From: Branchiostoma floridae
Lineage: Eukaryota > Chordata > Leptocardii > Amphioxiformes > Branchiostomatidae
Direction: 5' to 3'
Length of the DNA stretch: 64,000 nucleotides
NCBI RefSeq assembly: GCF_000003815.2
Contig: NC_049979.1
Span: 9,859,705-9,923,704 of the forward strand
The translations under genes were made by a program, and so were the position numbers. A model generated the notes under the pieces. That model was not told the DNA's origin. It ran no database searches and saw only the letters and a list, made by a program, of their open reading frames with translations. Below, in pieces: positions 11,878 to 24,100 of the stretch. The first letter of the stretch is position 1, and the number at the start of each line of letters is the position of its first letter.

Positions 11878-11927
11878 GCCAGCTTTGATACTATTTCTAA
11901 GGCACCGTAGGGTCTGCTTGGAGACTA
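11878..11927. repeat. Right terminal inverted repeat (50 bases)
   Basis: Perfect reverse complement of 9377-9426, ending TTGGAGACTA, followed directly by the duplicated GTACTGACA. Confidence 0.9.
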
Positions 11928-11936
11928 GTACTGACA
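11928..11936. repeat. Right target-site duplication GTACTGACA
   Basis: Identical to 9368-9376. Confidence 0.85.
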
Positions 11937-14900
11937 CTGCTGATGATGTGCCCTGGGTAATAATGCGGATCAGCGGCCACTTGATCATTCAGGACTGTCC
12001 AACTGTTCAGTAATGACAAATTCGGCACCTTCCCAAACATGGCTAGGAATCAACTTTATGGCACAGTCTCTACAGACTGCTGAACATGATCAGCACAGGA
12101 GAATTATACATAGCTACTGGTCTTGGTACAAGATGTGGTTTTAATTATACCACAGAGACAGTCCCAAGGGGAGAAGAAAATAAACAGCACAGATTATGAT
12201 AATTATAATTAGGGAAAGGAAACCTTAGCAAATTGAGAAGAGGTTGACAACTGGCGGGCTGGAATGGGTTTCATCAAAATGTCTTCAAGATAAGTAACAA
12301 ATGAGAGGCCAAATAGATGATCTGGTAAGAAATGGGATGAGTTGTCAACCATAGTGATACAATGTGGGAAATAGAAACTTTCACTATTGACTCCCCATGA
12401 AGATAATGATTTGAAGCAAAATAGTCCCCAGACACCCATGGGGAGTGACCCAGATGGACAAAAACAATTTCAACATGTAGAAACAGTCAGCTTCCGAAGG
12501 ATGTACAAGGCCCGCATTGAAATCATACACCAACCTGATCTACAGTTTGTAGCTCTCCTTGTCTCCAACATTTCCTCAGAGCTGAAGCAAAGTCGGAAGA
12601 CCAGTAATAGTATACTACAGACAAGACTCTTCAGTCTCTTGGTGAGCAGCACCCTCTCCAGACAAAGGCAGCTCTCCACTACCAAAACATAACAGCTGCA
12701 CCAGCCTTGGGCCAGACGTTCGGCCTCATTGTGGATCCATCTACACTGGCATAAGGCCTGCATTAGGCTCAGGGTGAGGCCAGTAAATTGCACATGTATC
12801 ATGCACATGTACACTCAGATAACAGGGACATGGTCCAACTCCCCCCAATCATTACCTGCTCCTCTTACCTGGGACAAAAACTTGGAGTCATCAACCATGA
12901 TCCTGGAGACCATACAACAAATGAGAGCATGACTGGAGCACTCTCGGGATGATGTGTAGCAAGGGTGATAATTGGCTTCCCAGAGAGCAACAAAATTACT
13001 GAGAGTTCTCCAAATGTGCAATGTCCTGGAGTATCTTTTCAGGAATAGCTGGATAATGGCAATCTTTAGAATAGAAAGAGTACTTCAAAGTACTGAGACT
13101 AGCAATCATTAATTGTGTAGAGCAGTTAATGTGATTGTTATCTGTGTAAATGTTCAAAAGTTCCTGGAGAGTCACACTGTAATTTGTTCATGAGGAAATC
13201 CCATTTCTTTCAGAACAAACCGCCTATGCCCCCGTGGCCCACATGTACAGGAAAAGCAAGACCTTTTAGCTCCTAAAGGTCAAAAACTGAAAGGGGAAAC
13301 CCAGTAGTACTCAAGGATGTATCAAGCTCCTGAATCATTCCAATTCCTAGGAGTGGCTTCAACCTGGAAAATGCAAACTTTCCCAACCACTTCCACGGAG
13401 TAACCCAAGGGTCGGAAATAGCACTACAACAGCACCTGTACCACATTACCCAGTCTAAACGGAAGCCAGCGTTAGGCAGCCTTGTGGCGTCACTGAACCT
13501 CTAACCCACCGCTCCTCACAACACAGCCATCCATGTTTACCTTCCTGTCTGTACCCTCCATGACAGGGAAAGCTCTTTGCACAAACACTCCAAGCCATGG
13601 ATACATGGACTTCAGCCAGGGTAGCTCTTCTCAGAAAGGGAGATTCCTAAGCAGGAGAGAAGCGCTGCTTCGGCTTATGCATGGCTCTCTTCCACCGGTG
13701 CATAATTAGAAGTGGAAAGTTGAACCTCTGCCGAAGATGTTTGTGTCCCAGCCTCCTCTGTTTGCTAGAAGGGGGATGTCAAAACAAAGGCTGGACAGCC
13801 TTAAAACTAGGGGCAAGGCCAATGGGAACGGACCAGATATTGGAGGCATCTCTCCTTACAGGTTCAAATATTTGTGCCCTGGTCCTTCAAAGAAAAGAGG
13901 CGATAGCAAGCCAACATCATCGGGATTTCCGACAACTTGTCAATGAAGAAATGATCGTTGGCAGTAAGCCATGATGCGGGTGTGCCTGCCATATAAAGTA
14001 AGGAAACAGGGAATAATGGGATGGAAAATAGATACAAGGGAGAGGTCATCAGGACACTACGAAGAAATTCCGCCATTCCGGAAAATCGAAAACAAACCAG
14101 AAGGACAAAATTGCTTGAGGCTTGTTAATCTCGGAGAGGTAACTGGACACTCGGTATCAGCTTCTTGACCTGAAGATATGGAAGGAGTTTCCCCTGAGCA
14201 AGACTGGGAAGTGAGACATAGCACCAACATGCCGCCAGGAAAACCGCTTCCCATCAAGCAGTGTCAGGTTGAAGGAAAAGGAGGTCTACATTTGGCCTCA
14301 CAGCTGAAAATTGAGTTACCTAAGTTACCATGCTGTCGATAAGTTTTGGGGCCTACTTATCAGTCTAGTGTTGATAAATATGCAACTCTAAGAGCAGGCA
14401 AACGGCATACAGATCAGATGAACAATTGACAATTGCAGAAAATATAATCAATTCATTTCCAAAATCTCACTGGAAGAAAAAGAACAATCTGATTGAAAGA
14501 TCTACTGGACCTATTAGCTACAAGCCCTCATTTGGAAGGGGCTCCCTAGAGGGCCAACAGAGCTTGATTGACTGGTCTTCTGTGAGTACATAAAAGTGCA
14601 GACTTCTCCACAACTCACTATGCTGCTGTCCAGGGACTTGGCATAAAGAGCTTCTGGAGTGGGGATCTTTAAAAATGGTGGCTGATTATCCCAGGTCATT
14701 CTTACCTTGTATGTGAACAAAGGAGGAAGTGGCCGCCATGACCTACATGTAAAAGACACTACACATAGCTGCTTGCTATTCAAGAGACCTCTCAAGTCTC
14801 AACAGACCTCTGCCAGCAGACTGCAGCAAAACATGCTGCGCAGCACCAAATTATTTGGGGATTTGCAGGCTTTTCTGGGTCTTCCACATGACCCTTGGGC

Positions 14901-16017
14901 ATTGATTAATTTCAATTATGCTCTTTATATGTTCTCCTTGGATTCATAACAAACCCAGTGCTTATCACTGAGGTATGCCTAGTAGTTGCCTTCTAATAGA
15001 AATAGGATCTGTATAGCCCATAGGAGAATTTCTGAGGGAAAGGTTTGGCTGTAACAAAGTAATTATATACTATTGTCATTGATATTTTAACTATTTCAAG
15101 GTGTGACAAATCTTCAGAAAACTGTCACCCTAAAAATGGAAGAACAAAAGGCGAGAGTAAGAAGACCAAAAAGCATACTAATTCACAAGATGGCAAGAAG
15201 AGTGCCATGCTTCATATGTGCATTCAAATAAAGAAACAATACTACTATGAATATACAACTGTTAAATACAACTGTTCTGAGGAAATTACCTTGAAAGTTT
15301 CCTTCCTTCCTTGTTTCCAAGCAAATTTTCAAAACCACATCCTGGATCTCCTGTTCTCCAAAAGGAACCAGTCATATGCTTGCACCCAAGTTTGCGTTAG
15401 GAAAAGTCGCCTTCTTTCATACCTATGCTGCAAAAGACCTGTGAGACATTTGCTTGCGCTTGTCCCTAACTTCCTGCAGTACTGAATCTATCACCTCAGC
15501 TGCCTACATGCCATCTGCCCCAGCCACATGTGAGGGACAGGTCCTGGGGGACCTGGTTAGCTGCATTCTTGGCATGCCTACTGAGCAAAGCAATATTTTC
15601 CTGTTGCAGAACATGCAGAAAATGCACTAACTCGAAAGTTAAGCGTCATCAAATCAACTCTTACAGGCTTAGAGCACTCTTCCGAGCCTGGATTGATTGA
15701 TTTCTACCAAACTGAAGTACCCTCTCTTGGCTAATTAGATGGGGCAAGTTGCTGAAGCACTACCAGCAGTGAAAGAAGACTTGGCTCACAAGTAGTGTAA
15801 CTTCTGACATCTTTCTTTCATACGTAACTATCTAGTGTCTTTTACAAGCCAAAATTATATGTAATTTAGCCTTCTTACATTTGAGGATCTACCAATCTTG
15901 CCTGCCCATTGAATGATCAGCATAATATAACGGCCCAACAGCAAGGAGGTCATAACCACCTTGCTTATAATGAAGAAGCCGAACTTTTGTGTTAGACTAG
16001 ATTTGTGATACTTTTAT

Positions 16018-16098
16018 ATGTATATATCTTGACTTGTTGTGACCTGTACTTAGCTCGGTTGGGCAAAACTGTACAATAAAGGTCTTCATTCATTATAA
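16018..16098 (+). mobile_element. Probable LINE 3' end remnant
   Basis: The stretch GACCTGTACTTAGCTCGGTT, then ACTGTACAATAAAGG, then CATTCATTATAA resembles the 3' untranslated tail of CR1/L2-type LINEs, ending in an AATAAA word and short ATTC-like repeats. No coding part remains. Confidence 0.35.
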
Positions 16099-17480
16099 TA
16101 TTGCAAGTAATCTGCAGATTCTACCTCATATTTTCAGCCTCACAAAACATTTGTAGAAATTTATATACTGTAACTTAAAGTGTAAGGCTATGGTTGTAAA
16201 AATTTTGTTGTATTATAAAAACCTTATCAATAAAATGCAACACCATATAACTTCCAAAATGTTGCCAAACACTAGGAGTAAAACTATACCTATAGTCAGT
16301 AGAGAGTATGTTGCAGCTAGCTGACAAGCTGTGCCTGTGGTGTTACCTGAAAGGACACAGGGATGCAAATGATCCCCTGTGACTGAGTATGAGTGGCTGT
16401 GTCTTTTATAAATTGCCACAGGTAAGCAGACAATAGGTATTGTGACAGCCCACTCACTCTTCTGAATAGGGCACATAGCGCAATTCACTCTCTTTTCTGC
16501 CTGATGCTTGTCTAATTGGCTGAATTGCAAGATAAACATGGGTGGATACACCCTAATTACCAAGGGGCTGTGAAGTGTACATCCTCTCTCCAATTCTACA
16601 AATAGAGAAGTAGTTATCCTTAGTTATTACTGGACAGTTATGGTGCAGAATCTATGTAAGTGTTGGAAGTTTGTTCCCAGGAAGCTAGAGTGACACAAAT
16701 CATCCTCACCTATCTCCGGAAATTTTACAGATAAAGCCATTAATGAGAGAGGGCTGGCAACTGAAATTTGCAACCGAATCTGGCCCAGTAATGAAGTAGC
16801 TGCTCTGGTTATCACTACAAAAATAAACAATTAGGTATTGGAACTAAGCAAATTGACTTTTCCTACATGTTGACATTCCTTGTTTGTCCCAGATAGCTAC
16901 AGACCCACAGTAACCATTTATGAGGATGGCCCATTAGCAAAATGTAGACTTTTGAGTTTTAATGCACCTTTTTTTTCTGGTGGCAATGTTTTGTCAATGT
17001 GTGTGGTCAAATGGTTGTACCATGTGTTAGCAACACTGTTCACTCCATGTTGCCCCAAAATCTGTGGCCTAAAAAAACTAATTGGCACAGTTGGACTCCA
17101 TCGGGAGTCAATTTCTGGCCATTTCTGTTTGCTCTTCTTCACTCCACTACAACAATGTTGTTGGGAACTGTACCTAATCTTACTTACATACTTTTTCAAC
17201 TGCACTTCAAACAACTGAGTACAGAACATGCTTCAAGACAAAGGCAGCTGACATCCAATCCCGCCCTGTTGACAGCCTGGGGCTTGAAAAGGGCTGCGTA
17301 AATCAATAGGTAAACACACCTACAATATCACCTTACAAGCTTCTCTAGGGTTAACAATGTTGAGGCCTTTGAGCAATTTCAATCAGATACACATAATCCA
17401 TGTTCTGGAAATTAATGAAACTCCATAAAAATAAAGTTTCATAATCAGAGGCAAGACCCACTCCCTAAATGATCAGCAAG

Positions 17481-17506
17481 AGTAGAGTAGAGTAGAGTAG
17501 AGTAGA
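17481..17506. repeat. (AGTAG)5 microsatellite
   Basis: Five uninterrupted AGTAG units. Confidence 0.85.
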
Positions 17507-18129
17507 GTTCCTCAGGCTCAGGTAGGAACTGCAGTTCCAGTTACATTATGGAAGATAATTTAATAGGGTCAAGATATAGGTCAAGAAAAACAAAGCAGGT
17601 GTCCTAATTTACTGGTACAAGATTGGCCAATTTCAGAACTAACCTGGTCAAAAATAAATAAGGGAAAAAATTATTTGATTCCGTTTGTAACTTGGGGTGC
17701 CTTTCAGTTTCAGCCAAATAATGAAATTTGTTTGAGTACCTTCACTTTGCTAGTAGTAATTTGGTTTGAGCACCTGCTGACTTTTTCTTCTCTTGTTATA
17801 AGGAAGGAAATTCCACCAGTTGTGAGACTGGGCGTGTGTCATAAACTAGTTATTCCGCCCGGTGTCCACACCCACCTACTAATCGATTTCACATGCTTTT
17901 GAACGTCCTTGTTTGGGCAACTGACAAGGTGGGAGGAAGTCCCCCCTGTGTACACACAAACACCTACAAACCTGACGATGCAATATTTCACCTGTCATCA
18001 AAAACTTGCGAAATTCACGTCCTAAAGAACCAAGCCATCGCTTGACCTTGACATAACTTGGCGTGCACTTCTTGACCCTAATCTATCTACAGGAGTCCCT
18101 CACTTATCTGGCTTTAACTTAATATATCT

Positions 18130-18770
18130 AGCTACTTCTTGGTACTTGCTACACCGTGAAACGGAAGATGGAAAAAGGAAAGATTTTGAAGAATTGAGAA
18201 CGTGCCAAATACTTCACGTTGTCTCACGAGAAACATAAATCTGGCTAAACCTACGCTATTCATCACAAGGATTCCCCCGGGGGGTCGGGCCGTGCTGACG
18301 GCGGACCAGCTAACGGTGCGCCGTGCCCAACAAAACAATTATATACCGCGAGGAACACGAGGCACAATCAGCCCTGGCGACAAAGAAAACCACAAAACCC
18401 AAAAGACAGAAGTTGATCCTACCCATAATGATGACATTGCTGGGGAAAATAACGATCCATCTGAATGACGGTCTCGACAAAAGAAGACAAGAGATGCAAC
18501 AAGACTCCGAAAAGGCTCGGAATGTTTTGCTCACCTTTTTCAGTCTCTCGGTTCCGATCGACCACGAAAAAAATGTCGTCCGTCCTTCTCTGGATATTTT
18601 TCAGCAACTGTGGAGCTTTATCCACATCCTGGGGATGTCTTTTGATCGTGAAATGTGCTCGAGATCGATGATTCACAAACACAGGCGGCCGCCTGGCTAC
18701 ACTCACCGCTTTGGCCTTCCCGCAGTTTATACTGTCAACGTTAGCCACAACTGGTGACATATTCAGCAAC
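18130..18770. other. CG-richer region with overlapping open frames on both strands, unassigned
   Basis: CpG content rises here compared with the flanks. The plus strand has a 144-codon frame at 18323-18757, and another frame with IPPGGRAVLTADQLTVRRAQ. The minus strand has a 116-codon frame at 18769-18419 (ARRPPVFVNHRSRAHFTIKR...) and a TATATAA word near 18340. I recognise no family in any of them. Options are a worn transposon coding piece, a first exon of the minus-strand gene, or a CpG-rich promoter shore with chance open frames. Confidence 0.25.
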
Positions 18771-18960
18771 TTACATTCGAATACAAAATATGCCGCAAAA
18801 TGACAATGTGCTGATAAAAGTATTCATATTGTCAACTTGAATGACTTGAATTATTATTCAAATAATTAATACATATATAAACTTAATTTTTTGCCGTAAT
18901 TATTGACCTTTACTTTGATTCTGATTAAGCATAATGGTGCTTCGAATAAGAAACTTACTA

Positions 18961-19109
18961 TTCGATGACGATCACGCTACTCCAGCATGGCGGCCTTCTT
19001 GAACAGCTGATTCTACAATCACAAATGATTTCTGCGCTCCTTTCCTTACTCACAGTCTAAAACATCAACCGTGACAATGCTAGGGCACAAAATCTAACCG
19101 TAGCTTGCA
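18961..19109 (+). promoter_or_regulatory. Probable THADA core promoter and 5' leader with a short uORF
   Basis: GCATGGCGGCC at 18986-18996 matches the YY1-type ATGGCGGC element common just downstream of TATA-less housekeeping start sites. The same ATG opens a seven-codon uORF (MAAFLNS, stop at 19010), 100 bases before the main ATG at 19110. CGATGACGATCACG just upstream is weakly CRE-like. No TATA box lies at a useful distance. Confidence 0.45.
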
Positions 19110-21145
19110 ATGGAAGGGATCTTGTCGCGAATCGAGCGTGCCCTGGCGAATTTGTCGGCGTCATGTGACGAGCAAGGGATGACTGTCTCCCCCGGCGGCT
19201 CTTCTTTGATCCAGAGCCTCGAAATCTTTCGTCAGTTTCACAGGTATGTAATGTGGCAATCGACATGGAAAATATATACAGGAGTGCATGTTGACTCGGT
19301 TAAAGGTGCATATGGGTGTTTCAGTTGGCAACATGTAGAACTGCATCAAATCGAAAGGAGGCGCTCATGTGAGGTTGAGTTGGCAGCAAATGCATAAAGC
19401 TTGTTTGACAAGTGAATAATTTGCCTAAAAATTACAGTCAAAGGATAGCGGGGTACTTATGCTCAAGTCTGACAATGAACAAGTCTGATATTTTTTACAT
19501 AAAATATTATTTTGTCCATTGTTATTGTCATCATTATCATAAGCACTCTTATAATAACTGCAAGACCGAGATGACATGTAGGAAATATCTTGTGTTCGCT
19601 CAGATTGTTTGAAAATACAGACACTCGCAGGATGCAGGTGTGTCTTGCCATGGGTTTATGTCACCATTGAATGATTTTTGTTTGTTAGACTGTATTTGCC
19701 TTGATAGAGGGGTTACATGTGTCATCCCCATTTTCCAGGGAACCTGACAACAACAAGCAGCAGGTGCTGCTGGACAAGCTCCACAAACAGCTGATGCCCC
19801 TGAGGGAGCTCCCACAATGCACCAGTGAACAGGAGGCGCTCCAGGCCCTGAGTGATGGTGTCTGCTGTCTGTACTTCCAACATGTGGGACAAAACAGGAA
19901 TGTTGCAAAAAGAGCTGTCAAGGTCTGCACATTGTACAGAAACTACACAGAAACTTGTCACAAAAAGATTGATGATAAATGTTTTTTCTGTGTAGTAGTA
20001 AAATGTTAATAGTAACTTGATAATGACAATGTCATCTTGGCCCATTTTCTTTTACTCAGTTTTCTTAATAATTAAATTTTTATTTATTAATGAAAATTTT
20101 AAGGATATTGTTAATGTTACCGTTGATCAAGTTATAATTTCTAGTTTAGAGCATTCACTATTTTTTTTATTTGTGATGTTATGTTTCAGGTCACAAAGGT
20201 GCTGTATAAATTAGATAAGTCTACCATTGCCTCAAGACTCAGGGAAGAATGGAATGTTCTTCTTGGGGATGTGTGGTCTTTAAGTGATCTTCAGAAAGGT
20301 GAGTCTTGATTTATTGTAAAATATAACAGAAAACATGACAATTGTCATATTGCTTGACCCATATACTTGCCTATGAGACACAGGCAAGTATATGGGTTAG
20401 TCAATATGACAATAAAGAATTAAAAGATATGATTGGGATGGAATGTGTCACTATTGCTAATTAACTTTGAAATTTTAGTCCAGCTGCTAATTTTGTTGTT
20501 CTTTAGTATTCCAGTTATTGGATGAGCCCGTTCTAGTCAGGGAATGCATTCAGGACTTGTGGCCTCAGCTTCTGCTCAGTTTGGCAGGAACCTGGCAGCA
20601 ACTCCACCTAGAGATCAGCTCCAGTACTGCACCAGCTTTAATGATTGACAGGTGCTATTTAGCCACAAAGGTAAGAAGACTGCAGTTTAAGTGTCGATCG
20701 TTTTCAAATACAGTCAGGCCTGTACATCAGGACCACCTGGCCACTTTTTGGGGGTCCTTAGATACAATGACACAAACATTGAGGATCCTATCTAAAGTGA
20801 CCACCTGTCCAGATTTTATTAGTCACTTGAGTGGCCCTCTTGGACAGTTTTGACTGTAAAACCAGTTGATGTGAGCCTGTTGATGCTCTATGGTAGACTT
20901 AGATTATACTTATTGCAGGAGCAACTCTTCAACTTGACCGCATTAGCTTTCCATTCAGATCAAGTTGAATTCTGTCATTTCATCCTCATCGAACATGTTG
21001 TTTTCTTCTTTTTTAGATCTCCTTGCAGCTGTTCCAGGCGCTGTCCTCAGGTGAAGTTGGGTTACAGCAGGTGTGTGAAGTGGGAACAGACACACCTGCC
21101 ATCCATGTCATCAGTAGCACTCTGCTGGAGGTCATCTTCAGCCAG
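19110..21145 (+). CDS. THADA: THADA exons 1-5 (residues 1-240)
   Basis: Exons 19110-19243, 19739-19922, 20190-20298, 20507-20670 and 21017-21145. Phases at the joins are 2, 0, 1, 0, 0. Peptide marks: MEGILSRIERALANLSAS at the start, QALSDGVCCLYFQHVGQ (exon 2), STIASRLREEWNVLLGD (exon 3), ECIQDLWPQLLLSLAGTW (exon 4) and ISSTLLEVIFSQ (exon 5). This is the least conserved N-terminal helical section of the family; assignment rests on continuity with the later exons. Confidence 0.85.
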
Positions 21146-24100
21146 GTGAGCACATGTATTTCTACAGGTCATTTTACCAGCTTCTCAATTAATGTATCAT
21201 TCTACTCCAGGAAAGAAATGGATAGTAAATTGTTGAACATTCTTAAACAGCAAAACTAACATTTCAGCTCAGAAATAAGCATTCATGATAAATCAATTAG
21301 AATAAATATAAATACCTAGAATTTCCTATGTTTGTAACATACTCAATATATGATAATGCTGTCTATCTGTATTGTGTAGCATACCAGTTTTGACATGATG
21401 AAATTTAATTTGCAGATTAATACCACAATATTTGGTTTTATTGTTAGATGTTCAATGAGCTTGTGAATATGATTTGATTACTAAGTCTCGCACGAACAAC
21501 CACTGTGAACACAATATGTCTTGCAGGTTTGTAGCCTGGACTGTAAGCTGTTTGCTGCCAATGCTTTGGGATTCTTGTTAAACAGGTCAAACAATCCTAA
21601 GGAGGCTGCAGAAACTGCCAAACAACTTATAAAGTCACCAGGTGTGTTGTGAAAGTTCCACTCCCTGCGCTGATTGTTATACATATTAAGTACCAGTGCT
21701 GTCTCCAGGACCTGTCCGTCCGTCCCAGGATAGAAGTTTGCTTGTTGGTACAGAAAAAAGAAATTTACCTTGTCTGTAAAAAAAAATGATATAAGATTGA
21801 TGAAATGTCTTTTCCTAGGCTTAAAATGACAGACTAAATAATTGAATAACACAAATTAACAAATAATTGTAAAATAGACAATATATTGCTGATAAGTAAA
21901 CTTTTTATCAGTTTTGAAATTATGATTGAAATATTTCACCATCTCATATTATGATCTCATATTTCTTTGCAGAAAAAGAAGGACATCAAACAGTGTCCAC
22001 TGCAGATCTCATGTTCAAGGTGACCGTTCCTGGGTTAAGTGCCACAGAACGGTCCTGGTGCCAGGTGGTACTGGTCAGGGGACTTCTCACCTGTGTGAGA
22101 CTGGACATCCTGCTCCAACAGGTGCAGGGCAGTCAAACACAACAGCAGGTAGATACAACACCTGTATGTACCTAACACTGGTTAGAACAGCTACATATAC
22201 AAGGTATATAGATACAGAACACATATGGAATGGAAAACTTCAATATAGTTATTATACATGTATGTATGCTGCTCCTGTGGCAGATAACAAAAAGTCTGAA
22301 CATCTAAATACTAATCTAAATACGGCAACATTGGGGGTTTTGGTTACTTTATGTATTTTTTTATTACTGTCTTACACTAAATCATCATGGTTGTGTTTTT
22401 TACCAGGAGAGCTTGTTCTTTGATGTGCTGTTTCCCCTGGTGACCAAGTTCTGTGCTGATGTTGGTGTTGGTGATATCCAGTTCCATGCCTTCTATGGTA
22501 AACATTGGGAAACTTTGATTTAGGAGACTAGATGTACTGTAAAAAGGATATATGTAGCCTATTTGGTGTGTCTGACCTGAGTCCTTTCAAGTAGCATTCC
22601 TACTAGCTGTTATTCAACTTGCTATGATTTGTACATCCCAGCTCTGGAACAGTGGCTGAAGAGAGCCAGGACAGATCTGTCCCACATTCATGGGACCTCA
22701 GGGAGACATTTCCAGGCTGATGGAGCAGTAACTACCACTGTGATGCAGTGTCTCTGGAACAACTGGGAAAATCCTGTAAGTAGACTCAACAGTGGTTGTT
22801 AGAGCTAATGTTCATTTGAGTTGCACACAATATATATTATGTATTTTGGGCATTACAAAAAGCAATATGGGTGCTTGCAGGTATTGTCTTTGTGGCTGTG
22901 GCACTCTTCTGTGTTATGAAGTAAGAGCATAGCATGAGAAATGCTGAGCACAAAGTTGGAGTGAACACATTATATGACAACATTGTAGGTTCTTATTGCA
23001 GTACACTTCATATTTACATGTACACACAACAGTCTATCTTATTGATCATCTGTTTTGTTGGTATAGATTGTAGGTGTTCCAGACTTGGTGAAGTCTGCAT
23101 TTGGTTTGTTGCTGGCCTTACATCAGGAGGAAAATACACTGGCTGGGCAGACCTGCAGCACAGTATGTAATGTATATCTGATGTTACATACATGTATATG
23201 CACACTCACTCACTCACTGTTTGGTTAGTCTATTGTCTGTTGTTTCCCACCTTGTGAGGGTCAGACATACTTGTACTTCAAATGTCATGGTATCAAGATT
23301 AGACTGATGTATGTGAACGCAGTGATATCACCGACTACATACTATGAAATGCTATACAAATATGACAAATAGCTGCACCAAACCCACGTGTTTTTTTCGG
23401 AAAAACCTTGTGCCTTGTGCCTTTTAAGGAAAAATCTTGTGCCTTTTGTTCTCACTGTCATGTCACAAAAATATCCTGCCCATTGCGCTGTGTTTCAGCT
23501 GTTTGAGGACCTGTTTGTAAAGCTGACAGGAACATCCTGGCATGTGAAGGGCAGATACATCCTTCTGGTGGAGCTTATCCCTTACATACAGGTGATACAG
23601 GTACGTCTAACCACCTTCTGCAAGTGTAGACAAAGGTATGGCATATGGCCACAGTGTCTTGTTGTATGCTATCAGAAGAATGGACCTGCAGCTGTATAGT
23701 GATGACCGCAATTGCTTCAAAAATAATACTAACAGTAAATTAATAAATATATTAAGCACCCATACTTTGGTTTACTCTTGATTAGCATTCCAAACAGTGA
23801 CAACATGTTCATTTACAATATCCTAATGGTTCCTCAAACCCCTATTGTCTTGTTTTACCATTTAAAAATTTTGTCAGCTATACAGTTGTACTAAATATTG
23901 ATATCCCTTGACAAAATCTTATCAATGATGATTATCTATACACTGTATGGAAGACAGCTTCACACTTTTTTGATTGTTTGATTAATCTCCTAAGAAAGAA
24001 AATACAGCACCTTGGTAATTCCTAACAGAAAGAATCAAATTGAATGTTTTTCCAACCCAGGTTCTTAGCAGCCAGCACCACATCCCCACCCAGCTGGTCC

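Larger units (their letters stand above)
9377..11927. mobile_element. DNA transposon-like insertion, 50-base perfect TIRs and 9-base target duplication, carrying a RecQ-like fragment
   Basis: Bases 9377-9426 (starting TAGTCTCCAAGCAGACC) are the exact reverse complement of 11878-11927. Immediately outside, GTACTGACA occurs at 9368-9376 and again at 11928-11936, a textbook target-site duplication. Inside are 930 bases of unique sequence with a RecQ-like helicase first-exon fragment, then a 1.5 kb fold-back region (10357-11854), then 23 bases and the right TIR. A 9-base duplication fits Mutator-like elements, but the TIR alone does not name the superfamily and no transposase is visible. The exact TIR match suggests a fairly recent insertion. 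Confidence 0.88.
11937..18100. other. Six kilobases without a recognisable gene
   Basis: Open frames are short and low in protein-like content on both strands. The only structure noted is a retrotransposon-like 3' tail near 16.0 kb and a pentanucleotide run at 17.48 kb. It may be the 5' intron or flank of the FRMD6-like gene. Confidence 0.45.

Noticed and set aside
12387-13021. Overlapping frames of 60-114 codons on both strands
   Set aside because: No recognisable motifs, no phase-consistent splice sites, and both strands are equally open, as expected by chance.
13681-13974. 97-codon plus frame with cysteines
   Set aside because: A second overlapping frame is equally open and neither has a motif or splice context.
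16213-16593. 126-codon minus frame with a hydrophobic stretch
   Set aside because: No family similarity, no promoter or splice context, AT-rich surroundings; probably chance.
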